Origin: Vulcanimicrobiota bacterium
GTDB taxonomy: Bacteria > Vulcanimicrobiota > Xenobia > Xenobiales > JADMJV01
Direction: 5' to 3'
Assembly: GCA_023447635.1 (NCBI GenBank)
Contig: JAEXNA010000128.1
Span: forward strand, 1-9,733
DNA length: 9,733 nucleotides
Of this stretch, positions 1 through 7,061 are shown in pieces; the stretch's first letter is position 1, and every line of letters begins with the position of its first letter. A model generated the notes under the pieces. That model searched no databases and had not been told where the DNA came from. It was given only the letters and a program-made list of their open reading frames with translations. The translations under genes and the position numbers were made by a program.

Positions 1-122
1 GAGGCGCGATTCTGAGGAAGTTGTTTTGAAGGCGCATACCGAGTTGTACGTAACTGAAAAACAACAATGTCAGAATCGATGGATCGCCGTCAGGATCCCG
101 TGATTTAGGTTTGACGGAGCAC
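1..122. mobile_element. Right part of a palindromic MITE (IS630/Tc1-like ends), truncated by the window start
   Basis: Bases 1-89 are identical to 9645-9733, so this is a second copy of the element at the right edge. Joining both copies gives one element of about 159 bp, beginning at the base equivalent to 9608 and ending at 122. Its outer ends are inverted repeats: the reverse complement of 103-126 matches 9604-9627 at 21 of 24 positions. Each end sits on CTAG (122-125 here), as expected for TA target duplication. The inside also pairs with itself: CGATTCTGA (9650-9658) faces TCAGAATCG (70-78), and GTTGTTTT faces AAAACAAC, so nearly the whole element folds as one long hairpin. It is far too short for a transposase. 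Preference for CTAG with TA duplication is known for IS630, so mobilisation by an IS630-type transposase elsewhere is an inference. Confidence 0.8.
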
Positions 123-973
123 TAGGCTTTCCCCGCCAGCAGCTTATCGCTGAACGCCGGCAGCTTGGGCGTAAAGAGGTCTTCGGGGGCGGTACGGATA
201 CCGATGTAGAACGAGCCGAACTCGGCGTACACGGCGCTGACTTCGTCGAAACGCATCTCGTAGATCAGCTTTTTGAAGTCGACCGCTTCGTTGGCGAACA
301 GGTCGACACCCCAGTCGTAGTCCGCCAGGCCTGACGACGAGGTGATGATCTGGCTGACTCGGCCGAAGTACTTGCGTCCGGTGCGGCCGTGAGCGCGCAT
401 CAGTTCACCGCGCTGGGCGGGGGAGAGGGTAAACCAGTTGATGCTTTCCCCGCGCTTTTTGTTCATGGGGTAGAAGCAGATGTAGCGGTCGTCCGGAATC
501 TCCGGATACAAGCGCTCCCGCTGGGTGTCGCGCTCTTTCTCGAGCTGCGCTTCCAGGGCCAGGTCCCACTCCACAGTCCCCTCTTGGTGGCCCTGCTTGA
601 CCAGCATTTTGTGGTAGCGCTCGGCGGCGCCGTGCAGCGACAGTTCGACGACCGAGAAGTAGCCCGTCGACGGCTGCAGAAACTCGGAGATAGCGAGCTC
701 AGAGACGATCTGTTCGACTTCGGCGAGCTCTTCAGGGGTGCGGCGGAAGTAAACCAGCATCAGGTCCGCGATGTTCGACATAACGCGGTAGCAAGCGCCC
801 GATTCTTCGGCGTCTCCGCGACGATTGAGCGCATTGAGAACCTGCGTGGCTTCGGCCAGGATGTCGTCCCGGTGGTCGGGTTCGAGCAGCATCAGCCCGC
901 GGCGGTCGATGTGATAGAGTTGGTGGAGGCAGTAGGCTCCCTCCAGGGTTGAAGGAGGACGATTTTCACTCAT
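122..973 (-). CDS. hemQ: HemQ-type coproheme decarboxylase (chlorite dismutase family)
   Basis: The 283-residue product is a cytoplasmic haem-biosynthesis enzyme of the chlorite dismutase superfamily. In this family HemQ (ChdC) converts Fe-coproporphyrin III to haem b by two peroxide-dependent decarboxylations. The signature region is clear. YPMNKKR at 168-174 contains the catalytic-type tyrosine Y168. HGRTGRKYFG from 195 contains the proximal haem ligand H195. VSQII at 206-210 places a glutamine (Q208) where HemQ proteins have Gln and true chlorite dismutases have the distal Arg. EMRFDEVSAVYAEFG (239-253) is the conserved C-terminal strand and helix. The Gln makes haem synthesis far more likely than chlorite detoxification. 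The ATG at 973 matches the usual N-terminus (a GAYCLHQLYHID segment from residue 12), but no Shine-Dalgarno site precedes it. The gene diverges from the aminopeptidase gene across 121 bp. Its TAG stop lies exactly at the MITE insertion junction; length and C-terminus look normal, so the protein appears intact. Confidence 0.93.
   Translation of the reverse strand: MSENRPPSTLEGAYCLHQLYHIDRRGLMLLEPDHRDDILAEATQVLNALNRRGDAEESGACYRVMSNIADLMLVYFRRTPEELAEVEQIVSELAISEFLQPSTGYFSVVELSLHGAAERYHKMLVKQGHQEGTVEWDLALEAQLEKERDTQRERLYPEIPDDRYICFYPMNKKRGESINWFTLSPAQRGELMRAHGRTGRKYFGRVSQIITSSSGLADYDWGVDLFANEAVDFKKLIYEMRFDEVSAVYAEFGSFYIGIRTAPEDLFTPKLPAFSDKLLAGKA
123..124. other. TA target-site dinucleotide at the MITE/hemQ junction
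   Basis: The element ends in GAGCAC at 117-122 and is followed by TA and then GG from the host. At the other copy the host reads CC-TA before the element starts with GTGCTC. This is the arrangement expected for TA duplication within CTAG. Read on the minus strand, this TA plus the first base of the element forms the TAG stop codon of hemQ. Confidence 0.6.
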
Positions 974-1094
974 GGGGGCAGCTTAGACTCCCATCGGGCG
1001 TGGGCCTGCCGATTCGGGCCGATCTCCCACCGGATGGCCGCTGGCCCAATGCCGCTGAAGGGCCCGACCCAACCCATGGTAAAGGGCCGCGTCT

Positions 1095-2459
1095 ATGAGT
1101 AACGTTTTCTCTCAGCGCCGGCTCGTGCTGGCCGACCTTCTCCCGGGCATCCCGGTCCTGCTGGTCTCGGGCTGCCCTCGCACCCGGAACTACCAGGCCG
1201 CCCACTACCCCTTCCGCGCTCAAGGCCACTACCTCTACTTTGGCGGCCCGCAAGAGCCCGAGCACGCGCTGCTCATCATCAACGGCGACGCCACCCTCTA
1301 TCGTCGGCCCAGCGACGTGGACGATCAGGTCTGGCACGGCCAGGGCGCCAGTGACGAAGAGCTTTGCGCCGAGTTCGACTACACCGCCGTGAAAAGCCTG
1401 GACGACCTGCCTGGAGACCTCTCCACCCTGGGACTCGACGAGGTGCTGTCCGTGCCCTCGTCCGACCCCGCCTCGAACACCTTCCTGGCTTCCTACCTGG
1501 GCCGCATCCCCAAGCACGACGCCGACCCTGACACCGACCTGGTCGACGCCCTGGTCGAATGCCGCTTACGTCACGACGACGCCGGGCAAGCATCCTTGCG
1601 CGAGGCGACCCAAGTCTCCGTCACCGGACAGCGCGCTGTCATGCTGGCCGCCCAGGCCGGGCGCAGCGAATTCGCCCTGCGCGGCCAATTCGAAGCCGCA
1701 CTCGCCGAAGTTGGTGGCGTACCGTCGTTTCAGCCGATTATCTCGGTAGCCGGTGAAGTGCTGCATAATCCGTATTACAAAGGAACCCTGCAAGACGGCG
1801 ACCTGCTCCTGATCGACGCCGGCGGCGAGATCGCCTCGGGCTGGTCAGGCGATCTGACCCGGGTAGTCCCTGTCTCCGGCCGCTTCAGCGCCACTCAGCG
1901 AGAGATCTACGACGTGGTCGACAGCGCTCGACAGGCCGGAGTGGACGGGATCGCTCCCGGGGTTCATTTCCGCGACCTGCATAAGACCGTCTCGACCACT
2001 CTGACCGAAGGCCTGGTCCGACTGGGCATCCTGAAGGGCGAGCCGGCCGATCTGGTCGCCAAAGGCGTGCACGCTCTGTTCTTCCCTCACGGATTGGGCC
2101 ACCTGGTGGGCCTGGATGTGCATGATATGGAAGACCTGGGCGACCGGGCCGGCTACGCCGACGGCGAGACCCGCTCGGAGCAGTTCGGACTCTCTTACCT
2201 GCGCCTCTCTCGCGAACTCGAAGAGGGGATGGCCGTGACCATCGAACCGGGCTTCTATCAGATCCCGGCGCTGCTCGACGGAGAGATGGGCCAACGCTTC
2301 GCCGAATACCTGGACCGCGAGGTCCTGGCCAAATACGCCGACGTCCGCGGTATCCGCCTCGAGGACATGGTCCTGGTCACCGCTGATGGGGGTGAGCTGC
2401 TGAGCTCGGACCTCCCCGTTGCGGCCGACGAGGTCGAAGCGCTTCTGGCCAGCCGCTAG
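1095..2459 (+). CDS. pepP: Xaa-Pro aminopeptidase (aminopeptidase P, M24B)
   Basis: The 454-residue product is a dinuclear-metal peptidase that removes the N-terminal residue from peptides with proline in second position; no signal peptide is visible, so it is cytoplasmic. An AMP_N-type domain covers about residues 3-135, with the pita-bread catalytic domain from about 165 to 440. The five metal ligands can be assigned: D241 (LLIDAGG), D253 (GDLTR), H336 (HGLGH, 332-336), E384 (TIEPG) and E423 (RLEDM). H224 (LHNPYY) and H343 (LDVHD) fit the conserved substrate-side histidines. D241 and D253 are 12 residues apart, against 11 in E. coli PepP, a small insertion in that hairpin. The LDVHD motif and the N-terminal domain favour PepP over prolidase PepQ, though dipeptidase activity cannot be excluded. 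The ATG at 1095 has only a weak purine stretch (AAAGGG at 1081-1086) upstream. A strong terminator follows 23 bp after the stop. Confidence 0.92.
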   Translation: MSNVFSQRRLVLADLLPGIPVLLVSGCPRTRNYQAAHYPFRAQGHYLYFGGPQEPEHALLIINGDATLYRRPSDVDDQVWHGQGASDEELCAEFDYTAVKSLDDLPGDLSTLGLDEVLSVPSSDPASNTFLASYLGRIPKHDADPDTDLVDALVECRLRHDDAGQASLREATQVSVTGQRAVMLAAQAGRSEFALRGQFEAALAEVGGVPSFQPIISVAGEVLHNPYYKGTLQDGDLLLIDAGGEIASGWSGDLTRVVPVSGRFSATQREIYDVVDSARQAGVDGIAPGVHFRDLHKTVSTTLTEGLVRLGILKGEPADLVAKGVHALFFPHGLGHLVGLDVHDMEDLGDRAGYADGETRSEQFGLSYLRLSRELEEGMAVTIEPGFYQIPALLDGEMGQRFAEYLDREVLAKYADVRGIRLEDMVLVTADGGELLSSDLPVAADEVEALLASR

Positions 2460-2482
2460 TACGAAAAAGCCTCGACGCGATC

Positions 2483-2515
2483 AAAAAAGCCCCGGAAGCG
2501 ATTCCGGGGCTTTTT
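2483..2515. terminator. Bidirectional intrinsic terminator between convergent genes
   Basis: A perfect 9-bp GC-rich stem (GCCCCGGAA at 2489-2497 with TTCCGGGGC at 2502-2510) closes a GCGA tetraloop. It is flanked by six A residues on the left and five T residues on the right. Read from either strand it gives hairpin plus U-tract, so it can end both the aminopeptidase transcript (plus) and the coiled-coil gene transcript (minus). Confidence 0.93.
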
Positions 2516-2529
2516 CTTCTCTGCAACGA

Positions 2530-2934
2530 CTACTTGTCGTAGACCGCTGACGAGGGAGGCTGCACGCCCGCGAGTTCCGAGACGATCACCTGAAAGGCGT
2601 GAATCCAGTCGTCGACCGTGCTCTCGATCTGGCCTTCGAGTTCGGCCAGTCGCTCCTTATCCTCGCAGCCGCGAATCTCTTCCTTCAGCGCATCGACCTT
2701 AGCCCCGAGTCCCTGATAGTGGGACTTCTTCTCCTCCGAGGAGTGGCGAGCTACCAGGTCGTTCATCATAGCGTTCTGCTGCTCGGTCAGCTCGTCGATC
2801 CGCTTGCGCACCTGCTGAGCCTGCACCGGGTGGCTGGCCGTCTTAGACATCTGTGAGTGCCGGTCCAGGTCGCGACTGACCTCTGACAACTCTTTGAGCT
2901 TTTCCCGAATCCCTGAATCTTGACCGTTGGACAT
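2530..2934 (-). CDS. Small charged coiled-coil protein, function unknown
   Basis: The 134-residue product is not recognised. It is strongly charged, rich in Glu, Lys, Gln and Ser, without signal peptide or membrane segment. It reads as three helical, coiled-coil-prone stretches at about residues 8-27, 38-65 and 72-112, then a short hydrophobic segment (WIHAFQVIVSELAG, 110-123) and a polar tail. There are no catalytic-looking motifs; the single cysteine is in IRGCEDKE. It is the second gene of a probable two-gene minus-strand unit: the upstream secreted-protein gene stops only 12 bp before its ATG. The ATG at 2934 lacks a strong Shine-Dalgarno site, so expression may depend on translation of the upstream gene. 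The terminator at 2483-2515 lies just after its stop codon, which supports it as a real gene. Confidence 0.72.
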   Translation of the reverse strand: MSNGQDSGIREKLKELSEVSRDLDRHSQMSKTASHPVQAQQVRKRIDELTEQQNAMMNDLVARHSSEEKKSHYQGLGAKVDALKEEIRGCEDKERLAELEGQIESTVDDWIHAFQVIVSELAGVQPPSSAVYDK

Positions 2935-2946
2935 AGCGGCAAGTTC

Positions 2947-3690
2947 TCAGAAAGAAAAGGGGAGTCCTGCCCGCGGGATTCGGACGAGTTTCGCGATGCG
3001 AGGTCGCAACTCCACCACCTGGGTTCCGACCAGATGGATCTCTTCGAGGAAAGTGCGTTCCGCGTCGTCGAGATCCGACAGCTGCCCCTCCAACCGCTCC
3101 AGATCCGAGCCGGCCTGATCGCGCAACGCTCGAAGGGTCTCCCGGCCCAGGTCGGTATCCACTTCCGGGTAACGGTGCAGAACTTGCAGAGTCTTCGTTC
3201 CGTCGGCGCCAGCTTCCCAGCCGACCCGGCGCAGCGGGAACTCGATCAACGGCCCGGTCTGCACCGGCACGTTCGCCACAAAAACCCCGCGAGCGATGGC
3301 TCGGTTCAGCTGCTCGGTGTAAGTCCGCATCAGGGTGCGGCCCTCTTCGGTGAGCTTGCGCCGACGCTCGAACTCGGCAGAGAAGTCCTGACTTTTCTCC
3401 ATCCGAGCGATCATGAAGTAGTAGCGAACCAGCGCCTTCCGGTCGCCGTCCCAGGGCCGATCGGCAAAAGACCGATCAAGGATCTCCTCGGTCTGTACCA
3501 CTCCACCCTCCCTGGGCAGAGGAGTTCCCGCAGCAAGGTCCCGCAGCTGAAGCCGCAGGGAAGGGGAGAGCAGCCGAGACACCGCGGTGCGCAGGCGCAG
3601 GTCGTCGGGAGAGACCCTTGGCTCGTCGGCCAGAAGAGGGCTCGTCAGCAGCGACAGCGCCAGAATTCCGCCCAGTATACTGCGAAGCAC
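2947..3690 (-). CDS. Secreted or periplasmic protein of unknown function, signal peptide, GTG start
   Basis: The reading frame stays open upstream to 4089, but that part runs antisense to uvrB and does not look like protein. I place the start at the GTG at 3690 because it opens directly onto a signal peptide: positive residue R3, hydrophobic core 5-16, and a likely cleavage after PLLA (A21). This gives 247 residues. The mature protein is Arg-, Leu- and Glu-rich. It has a probable globular part (about 25-175) including YYFMIARMEKS (90-100) and a hydrophobic strand-like segment GVFVANVPVQTGPLIEFPL (135-153). A probable coiled coil follows at about 178-222, then a basic tail. No family or active site is recognised. 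It lies 12 bp upstream of the coiled-coil gene and diverges from uvrB across 148 bp. No clear Shine-Dalgarno site precedes the GTG, so the exact start is uncertain; the gene itself is likely. Confidence 0.68.
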   Translation of the reverse strand: MLRSILGGILALSLLTSPLLADEPRVSPDDLRLRTAVSRLLSPSLRLQLRDLAAGTPLPREGGVVQTEEILDRSFADRPWDGDRKALVRYYFMIARMEKSQDFSAEFERRRKLTEEGRTLMRTYTEQLNRAIARGVFVANVPVQTGPLIEFPLRRVGWEAGADGTKTLQVLHRYPEVDTDLGRETLRALRDQAGSDLERLEGQLSDLDDAERTFLEEIHLVGTQVVELRPRIAKLVRIPRAGLPFSF

Positions 3691-3737
3691 GCTGGAACCG
3701 GATCCGGCGAAAGGCCATGCTCGACCCGGCTGAGAAA

Positions 3738-3771
3738 CCCTTCGGAGCACTTTCGAGGGAGACCCGAAGGG
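3738..3771. promoter_or_regulatory. Inverted repeat in the divergent gap before uvrB
   Basis: CCCTTCGG (3738-3745) and CCGAAGGG (3764-3771) form a perfect 8-bp inverted repeat with an 18-bp spacer. TTCGGAGC from the left arm (3741-3748) recurs at 3788-3795, nearer to uvrB. The site lies between the divergent secreted-protein gene and uvrB, so an operator is possible. It matches neither the E. coli-type (CTGT-N8-ACAG) nor the Gram-positive (GAAC-N4-GTTC) LexA box. It could also be a chance repeat in GC-rich DNA. Confidence 0.25.
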
Positions 3772-3838
3772 CGTTCGAGAGTTAGCTTTCGGAGCCGGGG
3801 ATGGGGACTTCGACAACAGCGAAAAGGACAGATTCACG

Positions 3839-5998
3839 ATGGCAGACAGATTCCGGTTACAATCCCCCTTCCCTCCGAGCGGGGACCAGCCCCGAGCGAT
3901 CCAGGAGATCGTGCGCTCTTTAGAGGCTGGCAACCGGTTCACCACCTTGCTGGGTGCCACCGGAACGGGCAAGACGTTTACCATGGCCTCGGTCATTGCC
4001 AATCTCAACCGGCCCGCTCTGGTGCTCGGTCCCAACAAGACCCTGGTCGCCCAGCTTTGCTCGGAGTTCCGCGAGTTTTTCCCCACCAACGCGGTGGAGT
4101 ACTTCGTCTCTTACTACGATTATTACCAGCCCGAGGCGTACATCGCCAATTCGGACACCTTCATCGAAAAGGATTCGGCTATCAACGACGAGGTCGACCG
4201 TCTTCGCCATTCCGCCACTCACGCCGTGCTGGAGCGTCGGGACACCCTGGTGGTTGCCTCCGTTTCCTGCATCTACGGTCTCGGTTCTCCCGAGGACTAT
4301 AAAGACACCATCCTGGTCTTCCGTCCTGGCGAAGAGCTACCGCGCAAGTTCTTGCTGAACCGACTGATCGAGATGCAGTACACCCGCAGTAATACGGTCA
4401 ACGAGCGCGCTTCGTTCCGTCTGACGGGAGAGGTGTTAGAGATCCACCCGGTCGACGAAGAGCGGGTGTACCGCATCGAGTTCTTCGGCGACGAGGTCGA
4501 CAGTATGACCTGTTATGATCCGGTGACTGGAGAAGTCCTGGGAGAGCCCAAACGCGTCGTCGTCTATCCCGCGCGTCACTACGTCACGCCCAGCCACAAA
4601 CGGAATTCCGCCATCGCCAGCATTCAAGACGAACTGCAGCAGCGGTTGGAGTTCTACAAGAACGAAGGGCGCCCGCTCGAGGCGCAGCGCCTGGAGATGC
4701 GCACCCGCTACGACCTCGAGATGATCGAGGAGATCGGCTACTGCAATGGGATCGAAAACTACTCCCGCCACCTGTCCGGCCGCGCCCCCGGCGACTCGCC
4801 TTATACCCTGCTGGACTATTTCCCCAAAGACTTCGTGATGTTCATCGACGAGTCGCACGTGGCCATCCCGCAACTTCACGGTATGCTGGCCGGGGACCGC
4901 TCGCGCAAGGACGCGCTGGTGGAACACGGCTTCCGCCTACCCTCGGCCTACGACAACCGTCCGCTGGCCTTCCCCGAGTTCCTGGAGAAGGTGGGACAGG
5001 TCGTTTTCGTTTCGGCCACCCCACTGGAGTACGAGCGTAAGAATTCGACCGTGATCGCCGAGCAGATCATTCGTCCTACCGGGCTGATCGACCCGGAACT
5101 CGATATTCGACCGGTCAAAGGTCAGGTGGACGACCTTCTGACGGAAATCCGGGAACGGGAGAAGCTGAACGAACGCGTGCTGGTGACCACCTTGACCAAA
5201 AAGATGGCCGAGGACCTGACCGACTACTTGCAAGGGCTGGGCGTCAAGGTGCGCTACCTGCACTCGGAGGTCGACACCCTGGGACGCATCCAGATTCTGC
5301 GCGATCTGCGCCTGGGTGAGTTCGATGTGCTGGTCGGAATCAACTTGCTGCGAGAAGGTCTGGACCTTCCCGAAGTCAGCCTGGTAGCCATCCTCGACGC
5401 CGACCAGGAGGGCTTCTTACGCAGTGCGACTTCGCTGATCCAAACTATTGGACGAGCGGCACGTAACGTGTCGGGCAAAGTCATCCTTTACGCCGACCGT
5501 ATCACCGGATCCATCCAGAGCGCCATGGACGAAACCAGTCGGCGTCGCGCCATCCAGATCGCCTATAACGAAGAGCACGGGATTACTCCTCAGACCGTGC
5601 GTAAGGCGGTCAACGACATCCTCGACACGCTGGGCTATCAGGCCCAGGAGTCCCGCCAGGACCGCCGGGAAAAACACGCCGAGATGGACCTCGACCAGTT
5701 GAGAGATCTGCTCGGCCAGATGGAGAGCGCCATGCTGGAAGCAGCCAGGAGCCTGGAGTTCGAAACCGCCGCCGCCCTGCGCGACGAGATGCATTCGGTC
5801 AAGAAACAGCTCAATCGCAAGCTCGACGGGCTTCCGATCGCCGATCAGATCGCGCTCTCCGAGGAGTTGAGCAAGATTAAGGCAGGCGTCGGGACGGGGA
5901 GGGGAGAGCTCAAGATCGAACCCAAGTCGCCGCCCAAACCAGGAGAGGCGGGAAGTCGAAAGGCCTCCACCAGAGCCCCCCGTCGCTCCCGACGGTAG
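3839..5998 (+). CDS. uvrB: UvrABC excinuclease subunit B
   Basis: The 719-residue product is the helicase-like damage-verification subunit of nucleotide excision repair. It is loaded by UvrA and recruits UvrC for incision. Visible motifs, in order: N-terminal FPPSGDQPRAI; Walker A GATGTGKT (39-46); the damage-probing beta-hairpin region YYDYYQPEAYI (92-102); VSCIYGLGSPEDY (142-154); DESH box (337-340); VSATP (391-395); the second RecA-like domain with YLHSEVDTLGR (473-483), LLREGLDLPEV (503-513) and QTIGRAARN (535-543). A C-terminal UVR motif (about 617-657, containing EAARSLEFETAAALRDEM) binds UvrC. All key elements are intact. The ATG at 3839 follows AAAAGGA (3822-3828) at 10 bp spacing, a good Shine-Dalgarno site. 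Beyond the UVR motif the protein has an extra tail of about 55 residues ending in a Lys/Arg/Pro-rich, probably disordered stretch. No LexA-type box is seen upstream, so SOS control is not supported. Confidence 0.98.
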   Translation: MADRFRLQSPFPPSGDQPRAIQEIVRSLEAGNRFTTLLGATGTGKTFTMASVIANLNRPALVLGPNKTLVAQLCSEFREFFPTNAVEYFVSYYDYYQPEAYIANSDTFIEKDSAINDEVDRLRHSATHAVLERRDTLVVASVSCIYGLGSPEDYKDTILVFRPGEELPRKFLLNRLIEMQYTRSNTVNERASFRLTGEVLEIHPVDEERVYRIEFFGDEVDSMTCYDPVTGEVLGEPKRVVVYPARHYVTPSHKRNSAIASIQDELQQRLEFYKNEGRPLEAQRLEMRTRYDLEMIEEIGYCNGIENYSRHLSGRAPGDSPYTLLDYFPKDFVMFIDESHVAIPQLHGMLAGDRSRKDALVEHGFRLPSAYDNRPLAFPEFLEKVGQVVFVSATPLEYERKNSTVIAEQIIRPTGLIDPELDIRPVKGQVDDLLTEIREREKLNERVLVTTLTKKMAEDLTDYLQGLGVKVRYLHSEVDTLGRIQILRDLRLGEFDVLVGINLLREGLDLPEVSLVAILDADQEGFLRSATSLIQTIGRAARNVSGKVILYADRITGSIQSAMDETSRRRAIQIAYNEEHGITPQTVRKAVNDILDTLGYQAQESRQDRREKHAEMDLDQLRDLLGQMESAMLEAARSLEFETAAALRDEMHSVKKQLNRKLDGLPIADQIALSEELSKIKAGVGTGRGELKIEPKSPPKPGEAGSRKASTRAPRRSRR

Positions 5999-6103
5999 AA
6001 AAAGTCAGACGAGCATGAGCACATTAGGGAAAATGGTCATTTCCTGTGATGCCAGATGAGAACTCTTCTGATACCTTAAGGGTGGAAGAAGGGGCATCCG
6101 CCG

Positions 6104-6141
6104 AAGCCTTCTCTGCGCAGCAGAGGGGCTTGTTTTATTTT
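6104..6141 (+). terminator. Probable intrinsic terminator of uvrB
   Basis: AAGCC (6104-6108) pairs with GGCTT (6127-6131), and CTCTGC (6111-6116) pairs with GCAGAG (6120-6125) around a three-base GCA loop, with a small bulge between the two stem parts. A T-rich run, GTTTTATTTT, follows at 6132-6141. It lies about 105 bp after the uvrB stop. The rest of the gap 5999-6240 holds only two weak short hairpins (around 6026-6044 and 6222-6239) and no convincing gene. Confidence 0.65.
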
Positions 6142-6240
6142 GGGGAGAAATTCCGCCCGTACTTGATGAACAGCGGAGTAAAGGCGACGCCTCTCGCTCG
6201 CCTCGCTTGCTCTGGAATGGACCTTTCCGAAACGAAAGGG

Positions 6241-6915
6241 CTAGGTGTTCTCGGGTTTGCGGACCAGGCCGCTTTCCACCGCGTAGCGCACCAGTTGAGC
6301 GCGGTTGGAAAAACCGAGCTTCGCCATGATGTTGGCCCGGTGGCGCTCCACGGTGTTCGAACTAATATCAAGAGCCGCCGCCACTTCACGAGCCGTCATC
6401 CCTTGAGCTGTCAGGTCCAGCACCTCACGCTCGCGAGGGGAAAGGGGAGTGACCGGCTCTTTCGCCTCGGCCGTTCCTTCCTCGGCGGGCGTGGCGTTAC
6501 GAAAGCGATCGACCAGACCTCGAGCCAGAGACGGATGAAGTACCACCCCACCGCGGCTGACAGCGCGGATGGCCGAAAGCAGATCCGACGGGGCCGCCCC
6601 TTTGACCACGTAGCCGCCCGCCCCAGCCTCGAGCAGTTGATAGAAGTAGCCCTCTTCTTCGTGCATGGTCAGAACCAGGATCGAAATCTGAGGAAGTTCG
6701 TCGCGCAATGTACGAGCTACTTCCAGCCCTCCTTTGCGCGGCATCGAAAGATCGAGCAGAAGAAGATCGGGAAGGTGCAGCCTTGCCTGCGTCAGCGCCT
6801 CCTCCCCATCGGCCGCTTCGCAGCAGACCTCGAGATCGTCCTCGGCATCGATCAGAAGTCGTAACCCTGAACGAACTTGCGGATGGTCCTCCGCAATCAT
6901 CACCCTAATCGCCAT
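6241..6915 (-). CDS. NarL/FixJ-family response regulator (receiver plus LuxR-type HTH)
   Basis: The 224-residue product is a two-component DNA-binding regulator. The receiver domain covers about residues 1-120: acidic pocket E9/D10 (IAEDH), phospho-acceptor D55 (LLLDLSMP), switch threonine T83 (VLTM) and lysine K105 (YVVKGA). All catalytic positions are present, so it should be phosphorylated. A 35-residue linker leads to a LuxR-type helix-turn-helix at about 157-216, with the hallmark LSPREREVL (158-166), AREVAAALDISSNTVERHR and IMAKLGFSNRAQLVRYA. The typical target is a promoter, with dimerisation through the HTH. No histidine kinase is adjacent, so it is an orphan regulator within this window. 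The ATG at 6915 fits the domain start exactly but lacks a Shine-Dalgarno site. It diverges from the PLP enzyme gene across 146 bp, which makes autoregulation or control of that operon possible but unproven. Confidence 0.95.
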   Translation of the reverse strand: MAIRVMIAEDHPQVRSGLRLLIDAEDDLEVCCEAADGEEALTQARLHLPDLLLLDLSMPRKGGLEVARTLRDELPQISILVLTMHEEEGYFYQLLEAGAGGYVVKGAAPSDLLSAIRAVSRGGVVLHPSLARGLVDRFRNATPAEEGTAEAKEPVTPLSPREREVLDLTAQGMTAREVAAALDISSNTVERHRANIMAKLGFSNRAQLVRYAVESGLVRKPENT

Positions 6916-7000
6916 TTAGGAAATTTAGAGAGCGGAACGGAATGTCCTTGAACTAAGAGCGTAAACTCGAAACAACCTTTTCTCGCCCTTCTGGTTTCGA

Positions 7001-7009
7001 TTTATAGCA
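7001..7009 (-). promoter_or_regulatory. Putative extended -10 promoter for the response regulator
   Basis: On the minus strand the sequence reads TTGC-TATAAAT, an extended -10 element (TGnTATAAT-like), preceded by a run of seven A residues (7010-7016 as T on the plus strand) that could act as an UP-like element. No good -35 sits 17 bp upstream. It would leave a leader of about 80 nt before the ATG at 6915. It is the most AT-rich spot in the 6916-7061 gap. No convincing plus-strand promoter for the PLP gene was found. Confidence 0.4.
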
Positions 7010-7061
7010 ATTTTTTTCAAGTTTTGCCAGGAATCGCCCCCCTCTCTGCGAACCTTGGCCG

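Noticed and set aside
122..973. True chlorite dismutase for perchlorate respiration
   Set aside because: The distal position carries Gln (Q208), as in HemQ, rather than Arg, and no perchlorate-related gene is nearby.
1076..1102. Eight-codon upstream frame (ATG at 1076, stop TAA at 1100) overlapping the pepP-like start
   Set aside because: Could be a leader peptide, but it lacks a ribosome site and its composition is unremarkable; a chance frame of this size is common.
3691..3838. LexA/SOS box upstream of uvrB
   Set aside because: Neither CTGT-N8-ACAG nor GAAC-N4-GTTC is present; only an unrelated inverted repeat is seen.
3691..4089. Upstream extension of the secreted-protein reading frame, to an ATG at 4089
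   Set aside because: It would run antisense through the start of uvrB, which is certain, and has no protein-like character. The signal peptide begins at GTG 3690.
2920..4302. 460-codon plus-strand frame spanning the secreted-protein gene and uvrB start
   Set aside because: It overlaps uvrB in another frame and reads as low-complexity Arg/Gly/Pro-rich sequence typical of shadow frames in GC-rich DNA.
6046..6864. Long plus-strand frame opposite the response regulator
   Set aside because: It is a shadow of the regulator gene, runs through the proposed uvrB terminator, and has no recognisable domain or ribosome site.
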